This document shows, piece by piece, positions 1 to 6,014 of a stretch of DNA of 6,014 nt. A program made the position numbers and the translations under genes. How positions within the stretch are numbered: the stretch's first letter is position 1; every line of letters starts with the position of its first letter. The notes beneath the pieces are model-generated. The model saw only the letters and a list, made by a program, of their open reading frames with translations, did no database searches and was not told where the DNA came from. Source of the stretch: an uncultured Acidimicrobiales bacterium (GTDB taxonomy: Bacteria; Actinomycetota; Acidimicrobiia; Acidimicrobiales; Aldehydirespiratoraceae); assembly GCA_938091985.1 (NCBI GenBank), contig CALKOE010000231.1, forward strand, positions 1 through 6,014, given 5' to 3'.

Positions 1-507
1 GTCATCGCCGGCAACGTCATTCTCTACGGCGCCACCGGGGGAGAGGTGTTCCTTCGCGGGGCGGTCGGCGAACGCTTCTGTGTCCGCAACTCGGGCGCAA
101 TCGCCGTCGTGGAAGCGATCGGAGACCATGGTTGCGAGTACATGACGGGTGGCCGAGCCGTCATCCTCGGCCCGACTGGGCGCAACTTCGCTGCCGGAAT
201 GAGCGGCGGCGTCGCGTACGTCCACGATCCGTCGGGCGAGTTCCCGAAGCGGGTCAACACCGAGATGGTCGATCTCGAGTCGCTCGACGACGACGACCTC
301 GAGTGGTTGCGAGACCGAGTGGAGAAGCACCGTCACGAGACCGGTAGCGAGGTCGCCGCCCGCATCCTTGCGGACTGGGGAACCACCGCCGGCGAGTTCG
401 TGAAGGTCATGCCGACCGACTACCGACGAGTGCTGGAAGCCGCGGCAGCAGCCCGCGACGCCGGCGAAGACGAGACCGAGGCGATCATGGCCGCCTCCAG
501 GGGCTGA
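1..507 (+). CDS. gltB: Glutamate synthase large subunit, C-terminal part (5' end outside window)
   Basis: This is the last 168 codons of the large (glutamine amidotransferase/FMN) subunit of NADPH-dependent glutamate synthase, which releases ammonia from glutamine and uses it to aminate 2-oxoglutarate in the cytoplasm. The frame is open from base 1, and residues from the very first codon already fit the family, so a start at GTG 46 would be artificial. What is visible is the GXGXG beta-helix domain: the stretches [11 protein letters not shown] (about residues 41-51) and [18 protein letters not shown] (about 57-74) are hallmark glycine-rich turns of the GltB C-terminus. They are followed by the usual acidic helical tail, with [13 protein letters not shown] and [13 protein letters not shown]. 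The amidotransferase and FMN domains lie upstream of the window. The stop is TGA, and gltD begins 10 bases later, so the pair is an operon. Identification rests on recognised family wording and on the gltD neighbour. Confidence 0.96.
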   Translation, partial: VIAGNVILYGATGGEVFLRGAVGERFCVRNSGAIAVVEAIGDHGCEYMTGGRAVILGPTGRNFAAGMSGGVAYVHDPSGEFPKRVNTEMVDLESLDDDDLEWLRDRVEKHRHETGSEVAARILADWGTTAGEFVKVMPTDYRRVLEAAAAARDAGEDETEAIMAASRG

Positions 508-517
508 GGAGCGCACG

Positions 518-1981
<1,464 letters not shown>

Positions 1982-1984
1982 CAG

Positions 1985-1999
1985 GGCCCGAACTGGGCC
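1985..1999 (+). terminator. Weak hairpin just after gltD (possible terminator without U-tract)
   Basis: GGCCC and GGGCC can pair around a 5-base loop, starting 4 bases after the gltD stop codon. The stem is short and is followed by AAACG rather than a T-run, so it is at best a weak or factor-assisted 3' end for the gltBD transcript. It may be chance in GC-rich DNA. Confidence 0.25.
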
Positions 2000-2016
2000 A
2001 AACGAATCATCCTCAC

Positions 2017-2037
2017 GGGATCCGATAGCCCGGACCC
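2017..2037 (+). terminator. Bulged 7-bp hairpin between gltD and cvnA (possible terminator)
   Basis: GGG-A-TCCG pairs with CGGACCC: seven G/C-rich pairs with one bulged A at 2020 and a six-base loop. It sits about 35 bases after the gltD stop. The downstream bases (CTCAACTCCTCAT) have only scattered T, so the usual intrinsic terminator tail is absent. Of the three inverted repeats in this spacer it is the most stable-looking candidate for ending gltBD transcription. Confidence 0.3.
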
Positions 2038-2075
2038 CTCAACTCCTCATGCCATCGGCCGACCTGATTCGGGAG

Positions 2076-2092
2076 ACACCCAGGGCGGGTGT
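2076..2092 (+). promoter_or_regulatory. Perfect 6-bp inverted repeat upstream of cvnA
   Basis: ACACCC and GGGTGT are exact reverse complements separated by AGGGC. The element ends 23 bases before the cvnA start codon and just before its putative ribosome-binding site (AGAGG, 2103-2107). Position and symmetry suit either an operator for a dimeric regulator or an RNA hairpin in the cvnA leader. I recognise no known regulator's consensus. No clear -35/-10 pair could be assigned in the spacer. Confidence 0.25.
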
Positions 2093-2115
2093 TCTGACCT
2101 TCAGAGGCCGTTCGT

Positions 2116-2394
2116 ATGCTCAAGAGGATCAAGGTTCGAGGCAAGCTGCTGTTGCTGCTCGCCACGCCACTCGTCGCTGTCATGGTGTTTGCCTATTCGG
2201 GCATCGTCGACAGGACCGACCGGACCACGTTCCAGGAAGGTGAAGCCCGGATCGCGGAGTTTGCCGACGCAGGTTCCGACCTTTCGCTCGCCATCCAGAT
2301 CGAGCGAATCCGCTTGCTCACCGTTGAGCAGGCTGCCATGGACGACCCTGTCGCTGAGGAGCGCGAGGCCACCAACACACAGCTCGATCGCTAG
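2116..2394 (+). CDS. N-terminal fragment of cvnA (TM1 and start of NIT sensor) as it would be translated
   Basis: If the TAG is real and read as stop, the product is a 92-residue peptide: a basic N-terminus, one hydrophobic segment (about 11-29, rich in Leu/Val/Ala), and roughly the first quarter of the NIT domain. The segment IQIERIRLLTVEQAA at about 59-73 is the recognisable NIT helix. Such a piece would be a small single-span membrane protein with no kinase part and is unlikely to signal. This entry describes the same locus as the full-length cvnA annotation. Confidence 0.5.
   Translation: MLKRIKVRGKLLLLLATPLVAVMVFAYSGIVDRTDRTTFQEGEARIAEFADAGSDLSLAIQIERIRLLTVEQAAMDDPVAEEREATNTQLDR
2392..2394 (+). 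other. In-frame TAG nonsense codon in cvnA
   Basis: The codon lies between Arg92 (CGC) and an ATC-GCT-GCC-TAC run that reads IAAY, a plausible continuation of the NIT helix. Both flanks are in the same frame, so no insertion or deletion needs to be invoked. Single-base precursors include CAG (Gln), GAG (Glu), AAG (Lys), TGG (Trp), TCG (Ser), TTG (Leu) and TAC/TAT (Tyr). It is the only TAG used as an in-frame codon in the window; all five visible gene ends use TGA. Confidence 0.95.
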
Positions 2395-2568
2395 ATCGCT
2401 GCCTACAGCAACGTCCGCGGTGACCTCACGAACCAGCAGCTGGTCGGAGAACTCGACGACCTCGCGTCACGGCTTCCCAACACGCTCAACCCCGAACGCG
2501 GCACTGATCCTGTCACCGCCACGCTCCTCGCTGGCGCCAGTCGAGCCATCGACGAAACCACGATCGAA

Positions 2569-4830
2569 TTGGCGGGCGAGGCCGGCGACCTCGACCTCTT
2601 CCGCTCGCTCAGCAACCTCAATGAGCTGATCACGATGCAGTCGGCGTATGCGACCATCACGTCGGTCGGCTCCGAAGCGATCTTCCAGGACAATCTGGGA
2701 GCGGTCGCTATCACGCTCGTCTCCGAGGCTCAGCGCAACGCCGAGAACAGCACGCTTGCCTTCACCGCCACAGCCAACGACGGCTACCTTGTCAGCCTCG
2801 AACGACTCAAGAACAGCGGTGTTCTGCCCAGCACCGAACGTGGCGCCGTCGACATCGTCGGCGACATCCAGGACTACATCCGAGATGCCAGCAACGGTGG
2901 CGTACTCGCATGGCTCGAGCGCGGTGAGGCACAGCTCCGAGGCATCAATGGCATCGTCGGCGACCTTGCGTCGGACGCAACGTTCAGCGCCCAGGCAGAA
3001 GCCACAACCGCCAACGAAGAAGCGCAGTCGTTCCTGATCCTCGCCGGATCGGTGGTGCTGCTTGCACTCGTCATGGCCGTGATCATCGGTCGCTCGATCA
3101 GCCGTCCGCTCACTCGTCTCACCCGTAGCGCCGAGCAGCTCTCTGCTGAGGAGCTCCCCGCCCTCGTGGAGTCAATGCGGAGCGCCGGACGCGCGGAAGC
3201 ACCCGTGCTGACCCCGATCGAGGCCAAGGGCCGTGACGAGGTCGCCCAGCTGGCCCACGCGATCTCTGAGATCCAGCAGGTGACGATCGACGTTGCGGAA
3301 GAGCAGAACGACTTGCTCCGTCGGGGCATCTCCGACATCTTCGTCAACCTCGCCCGCCGCAACCAGAGCCTGCTCGATCGCCAGATCGACTTCATCGATC
3401 AGCTCGAGTCGCGAGAAGAGAACCCCGACCAGCTCGAGAACCTCTTCCGTCTCGACCACCTCGCCACCCGCATGCGCCGCAACGCAGAGTCGTTGCTGGT
3501 GTTGGCCGGAGCGGAGCCCACCCGCCGCCGCGGACGCCCTGTCGAGATCGCCGATGTGCTGCGTGTCGCCATGGGCGAAATCGAGGACTTCAGCCGCATC
3601 GAACTGATGTCGGTCGACTCCTCGACCGTGGCCGGCTCAGTGGCCGTCGACCTCGCCCACCTCATGTCCGAACTGATGGAGAACGCAACCCAGTTCTCGC
3701 CCCCGGACGCCGATGTCGACGTCGTGGGCTACCGCATCGCCGACGACAGCTACCAGCTGACCCTTGCCGACAAGGGAATCGGCATGTCGGCCGAGCAGAT
3801 CGCGACTGCCAACAAGACGCTCGCCGAGCCCCCGCTCGTCGGCCTCGACCTCAGTCGTTCGCTCGGCTTCACCGTCGTCTCCCGGCTGGCACACCGCCTC
3901 GGCGTCACGGTTCGCCTGACTGCTGGGCACGAGGGCGGCGTCACCGCCGTCGTGACCATCCCGGCCGAGATGGTCGGACGAGTCGATGACGAGCTCGACG
4001 AGCCGATGATTGATGCGGTCCCTGCACAGGAGCTCGTCACCGCACCGGTCGAGTCCGAGCCGCCCGCTGTAGATGTCGACACCCCGCCGACGCCGACCGC
4101 GCCTCGATTCCTCGAGCCGGACCCGGTGCCGAGTCCCGACACTGCCGCGAGTCCCTTCGCCGACAGCCCCGCCGTGTTCTCCGATCCGGCAGCTACCGCC
4201 TCGCAACCCGTCGCCGAGGCGCCCGCCGGACAGCCGGTCGGCGATGACGGCCTGGCCAAGCTCCCGACCCGCCGTCCGCAGGTGCCGGTCGCCGAAGCCC
4301 CGGCGCCCGTTGCCGAGACACCCGCTGGGACCGATGATGGCGATCTCTTCGCCGCCTTCGGAAGCCCGGCCGGGGTCCCCGCCCCGCCGACCGACCCGAG
4401 TGCCGACTTGTTCGCACCGATCGACGGTGCGGCGCCGCTTCCTACGCGGCCGACACGCACGCCGGAGGTCGAGGCACCCGCTCAGGCGGCGCCAGAGGCG
4501 ATGTCGCCCGAGCCTGCGACGCTGGCTGCCCCCACCGAGACCCTGCCCGATGCACCGGCCCTGCCGACCCGTGATCCAGCTGCCGTGGGCGCGATGCCCC
4601 AGCAGGTGACGAGTGCAGGCCTCATCCGTCGCACTCCGAAGCAGGTCGACGTGCCCGACGAGTCGAAGTACTCGCCTGGCGCCACCGCTTCGGCCCAGCC
4701 CGCACCCACAACCGCAACCGCCAACCGTTCCCCTGATGAAGTCCGCCAGATGCTGTCTCGATACCGAGCCGGCCTGCGCAAGGGACGCGCCCCCGAAGAG
4801 GGCACCGACCAGTCGAACCGACGGAGCTGA
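2569..4830 (+). CDS. C-terminal part of cvnA downstream of the TAG, from first possible restart (TTG)
   Basis: After the TAG, the first codon able to start translation is TTG 2569 (residue 152 of the full frame), and the first ATG is 2635 (residue 174). Neither has a good ribosome-binding site, and both fall in the middle of the sensor domain, so restart is doubtful. The 753-residue stretch keeps the rest of NIT, TM2, HAMP, the His448 helix, the ATPase domain and the disordered tail, but lacks TM1. A protein made this way would probably be misplaced in the membrane. An automatic gene caller would likely report this as the gene; the true gene very probably begins at 2116. Confidence 0.5.
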   Translation: MAGEAGDLDLFRSLSNLNELITMQSAYATITSVGSEAIFQDNLGAVAITLVSEAQRNAENSTLAFTATANDGYLVSLERLKNSGVLPSTERGAVDIVGDIQDYIRDASNGGVLAWLERGEAQLRGINGIVGDLASDATFSAQAEATTANEEAQSFLILAGSVVLLALVMAVIIGRSISRPLTRLTRSAEQLSAEELPALVESMRSAGRAEAPVLTPIEAKGRDEVAQLAHAISEIQQVTIDVAEEQNDLLRRGISDIFVNLARRNQSLLDRQIDFIDQLESREENPDQLENLFRLDHLATRMRRNAESLLVLAGAEPTRRRGRPVEIADVLRVAMGEIEDFSRIELMSVDSSTVAGSVAVDLAHLMSELMENATQFSPPDADVDVVGYRIADDSYQLTLADKGIGMSAEQIATANKTLAEPPLVGLDLSRSLGFTVVSRLAHRLGVTVRLTAGHEGGVTAVVTIPAEMVGRVDDELDEPMIDAVPAQELVTAPVESEPPAVDVDTPPTPTAPRFLEPDPVPSPDTAASPFADSPAVFSDPAATASQPVAEAPAGQPVGDDGLAKLPTRRPQVPVAEAPAPVAETPAGTDDGDLFAAFGSPAGVPAPPTDPSADLFAPIDGAAPLPTRPTRTPEVEAPAQAAPEAMSPEPATLAAPTETLPDAPALPTRDPAAVGAMPQQVTSAGLIRRTPKQVDVPDESKYSPGATASAQPAPTTATANRSPDEVRQMLSRYRAGLRKGRAPEEGTDQSNRRS
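4200..4580 (+). repeat. Low-complexity Pro/Ala tail of CvnA with recurring LPTR and DLFA motifs
   Basis: Inside the disordered C-terminal tail, LPTR occurs at residues 716-719, 775-778 and 816-819. DLFA occurs at 743-746 and 764-767, and VAEAP or VAETP at 699-703, 724-728 and 731-735. The motifs are irregularly spaced, so this is short-linear-motif recurrence rather than a tandem DNA repeat. Such motifs in a flexible tail could be docking sites for the CvnB/C/D partners, which is inference. Confidence 0.55.
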
Positions 4831-4841
4831 GGAGCCCCGAT

Positions 4842-5264
4842 ATGAGCAACATGAGCACAGCAGCCACCAACGTCAACTGGCTGGTTGCCAACTTCGTCGA
4901 GCGAGTCCCGGGCGTCAGCGAGGCGGTCGTCGTCTCGTCCGACGGCCTGCCGATGGCGCTTTCCGGAGGCCTTGACCGAGACGCTGCTGATCGATTCGCC
5001 GCTGTCGCATCCGGGTTGATCGGCCTCGCCTACGGCGCAGCCGGCCGCTTCGGTGGCGGCCGCGTGAACGAGATCATCATCGAGATGGAGAACGCCTTCC
5101 TCTTCGTGACCGGCGTGAGCGATGGCTCTTGCCTCGCTGTCGTCGCCGATGCCGACTGTGATGTCGGACTGGTCGGCTACGAGATGGCGGTCCTCGTCGA
5201 GAAGACCGGTCCGTTCCTGACCCCCGAACTGCGTGCCGAGCTCCAGAGCTCTCTTCCCCGATGA
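4842..5264 (+). CDS. cvnB: Roadblock/LC7-domain protein CvnB
   Basis: This 140-residue cytoplasmic protein is the second conservon component. Almost its whole length is a roadblock/LC7 fold: a first helix (NWLVANFVERVPGV, about 12-25), then AVVVSSDGLPMALSGG (28-43), then a long helix ending GGGRVNEIIIEMEN (71-84). The strands FLFVTGVSDGSCLAVVADAD (86-105) and the family-typical VGLVGYEMAVLVEK (108-121) complete the fold. Roadblock proteins act as scaffolds or regulators of small Ras-like GTPases (MglB for MglA is the bacterial example), so the expected partner here is CvnD. The start at ATG 4842 has AGGAG (4830-4834) seven bases upstream, which itself overlaps the cvnA stop codon. ATG 4851 is a possible but poorer alternative. 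Eleven bases separate it from cvnA, and its stop overlaps the cvnC start. Confidence 0.95.
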   Translation: MSNMSTAATNVNWLVANFVERVPGVSEAVVVSSDGLPMALSGGLDRDAADRFAAVASGLIGLAYGAAGRFGGGRVNEIIIEMENAFLFVTGVSDGSCLAVVADADCDVGLVGYEMAVLVEKTGPFLTPELRAELQSSLPR

Positions 5265-5626
5265 CCGATCAGCCTCGCGACAGCCGGCTACGCGTACGTC
5301 CGTGCGCGTTGACCGGCGGACGAGTTCGATCGTCGACCGAGCTCGCGCTCGAGACGATCGTTCGCGTCACTCCGCGTGGCGAGGACGGGGCCAGCCAACA
5401 ACCCACGGAGAACCGGGAAATCCTGGAACTCTGTGCCGATCCCACATCCATTGCCGAGGTGTCTGCACACCTCAGCCTTCCTCTAGGGGTTGCCCGCGTT
5501 CTCGTGGGTGACCTGGTCACCGAGGGGTTCCTCGACTCCCATGCCAACCCGGCATCGGACGAAGAGGGTTCCCGCCCCGACCTCCGACTCCTCGAAAGGG
5601 TCCTCGATGGTCTTCAAGCGCTCTGA
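5261..5626 (+). CDS. cvnC: DUF742 family protein CvnC
   Basis: This 121-residue protein is the third conservon component. Family landmarks are RLRVRPCALTGGR at 9-21, the LCADPTSIAEVSAHLSLPLG helices at 57-76, VARVLVGDLVTEGFL at 77-91, and the terminal PDLRLLERVLDGLQAL at 106-121. The 55-95 region resembles a winged-helix fold, but no DNA binding has been assumed. In studied conservons this protein binds the other Cvn components; its biochemical activity is not established. The start codon is in an ATGA overlap with the cvnB stop and has no strong ribosome-binding site, which points to translational coupling. Position 15 is Cys where I would expect an aromatic residue, usually Tyr, in relatives. 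The last 20 bases overlap cvnD. Confidence 0.93.
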   Translation: MTDQPRDSRLRVRPCALTGGRVRSSTELALETIVRVTPRGEDGASQQPTENREILELCADPTSIAEVSAHLSLPLGVARVLVGDLVTEGFLDSHANPASDEEGSRPDLRLLERVLDGLQAL

Positions 5627-6014
5627 GAAGAACGATGCCGCCCCCGGCAACGTCCCCCTCCCCGTCAAGATCGTTGTGGCCGGCGGCTACGCGGTCGGAA
5701 AAACGACCTGCGTGGGGTCGATCTCTGAGATCGAACCACTCACGACCGAGGCGTCACTGACGACACACAGTCAAGGTGTCGACATCGCCGGTGAGGCAGC
5801 GAAGAAGTCGACGACCGTGGCGATGGACTTCGGTCGCATCAGTCTCGGCGACGACCTCATCCTCTACCTGTTCGGCACGCCGGGCCAGGACCGATTCCAC
5901 TTCATGTGGGACGACCTCGTCCGCGGCGCCATCGGTGCTGTGGTCGTGGTCGACACCTCACGGCTTGAGGACTGCTTCGCCGCCGTCGACTACTTCGAGT
6001 CGGCCGGCATCCCG
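5607..6014 (+). CDS. cvnD: Ras-like small GTPase CvnD, N-terminal part (3' end outside window)
   Basis: The frame gives 136 residues and runs open to the last base; relatives are about 190-200 residues, so about two thirds is seen. The phosphate-binding P-loop is G26-GYAV-G31-K32-T33. A Thr-rich switch region (KSTTVAMDFGRI, 67-78) follows, then the G3 element FGTPGQDRF (89-97), in which the usual DxxG is replaced by TPGQ, as is normal for this family. VVVVDTSRL (112-120) follows, and CFAAVDYFE (123-131) is a strong family match. The G4 (N/TKxD) and G5 motifs must lie beyond 6014. ATG 5607 lies within cvnC and has GAAAGGG (5594-5600) six bases upstream; the 20-base overlap is common in these operons. 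In conservons the GTPase is the presumed output whose nucleotide state is set by the A/B/C partners at the membrane. Confidence 0.95.
   Translation, partial: MVFKRSEKNDAAPGNVPLPVKIVVAGGYAVGKTTCVGSISEIEPLTTEASLTTHSQGVDIAGEAAKKSTTVAMDFGRISLGDDLILYLFGTPGQDRFHFMWDDLVRGAIGAVVVVDTSRLEDCFAAVDYFESAGIP

Larger units (their letters stand above)
2116..4830 (+). pseudogene. cvnA: CvnA-type sensor histidine kinase (NIT-HAMP-HATPase), interrupted by in-frame TAG at codon 93
   Basis: A 904-codon frame encodes the membrane sensor of a conservon. Residues 1-10 are basic; TM1 is about 11-29. An extracytoplasmic NIT-like sensor (PF08376 type) spans about 40-300 and TM2 about 306-325, followed by a HAMP region to about 385. 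The dimerisation helix contains RLDHLATRMRRNAESL, with candidate phospho-acceptor His448. The ATPase domain has Asn523 in its N-box, D552-x-G554-x-G556 as G1 box, and SRSLGF with Gly584 as a divergent G2 box, ending near 617. A Pro/Ala-rich, probably disordered tail (620-869) ends in a conserved basic helix, about 871-891. ATG 2116 is preceded by AGAGG eight bases upstream, and an in-frame TGA at 2095 excludes longer starts. Codon 93 is TAG, yet the identical frame continues through the rest of NIT and all catalytic parts with no second lesion. That suggests a very recent nonsense mutation, a sequence error, or suppression. The sensor role is a family inference; the ligand is unknown. Confidence 0.88.

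Noticed and set aside
2049..2243. Small plus-strand frame across the spacer and cvnA start
   Set aside because: It overlaps the membrane segment of cvnA in another phase, has no ribosome-binding site, and its product has no recognisable feature.
2392..2394. TAG as a pyrrolysine codon
   Set aside because: Pyrrolysine is confined mainly to methylamine methyltransferases and needs its own synthetase and tRNA; nothing about a NIT sensor helix calls for it.
2116..2400. A frameshift rather than a nonsense change in cvnA
   Set aside because: Starts at 2116 and 2569 share the same phase, and the bases from 2395 to 2568 translate sensibly in that phase, so no indel is needed.
3637..4460. Antisense open frames opposite the cvnA ATPase domain and Pro/Ala tail
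   Set aside because: Stop-poor shadows of a GC-rich, repetitive coding strand; their translations are low-complexity Ser/Gly/Arg/Thr with no motif.
5607..6014. Missing DxxG motif in CvnD as a sign of a defective GTPase
   Set aside because: TPGQ at this position is the usual form in the conservon GTPase family, so it is not a loss specific to this protein.

Overview
The window reads as the chromosome of a high-GC actinobacterium. Three things point there: strong G/C preference at third codon positions, a glutamate synthase pair typical of the phylum, and a four-gene 'conservon' (cvnABCD), a module characteristic of Actinobacteria. The wording of the kinase and its Pro/Ala-rich tail make me think of the Acidimicrobiia/Ilumatobacter side rather than Streptomyces, but that is a weak, memory-based inference. 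Every gene lies on the + strand and coding density is very high. No RNA gene, mobile element or CRISPR array is visible.

Region 1 (1-1981): nitrogen assimilation. The window opens inside gltB, showing the C-terminal 168 residues of the glutamate synthase large subunit. Ten bases later comes a complete gltD, the NADPH-dependent Fe-S/FAD small subunit. Together they make GOGAT, which converts glutamine and 2-oxoglutarate to two glutamates.

Region 2 (1982-2115): a 134-base spacer with three short inverted repeats. It probably holds the end of the gltBD transcript and the leader of the next operon. I see no convincing promoter or U-tract terminator.

Region 3 (2116-6014): the conservon. cvnA encodes a membrane sensor histidine kinase with a NIT-type extracytoplasmic domain, cvnB a roadblock/LC7 protein, cvnC a DUF742 protein, and cvnD a Ras-like small GTPase cut by the window end. 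cvnB and cvnC overlap by 4 bases and cvnC and cvnD by 20 bases, so the genes are probably translationally coupled. In studied conservons the four products form a membrane-associated complex compared to eukaryotic G-protein-coupled signalling: the kinase-like sensor recruits B and C and controls the nucleotide state of D.

The main anomaly is a single in-frame TAG at codon 93 of cvnA (2392-2394). The same frame is coding on both sides, with 811 further sense codons and no other disruption. Either the sensor has just been inactivated, or the base is a sequencing/assembly error, or the stop is suppressed. The second point of interest is a conservon with a putative nitrate/nitrite-type sensor directly behind gltBD. 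I found no wholly new system; conservons are known, though their signals are largely not.
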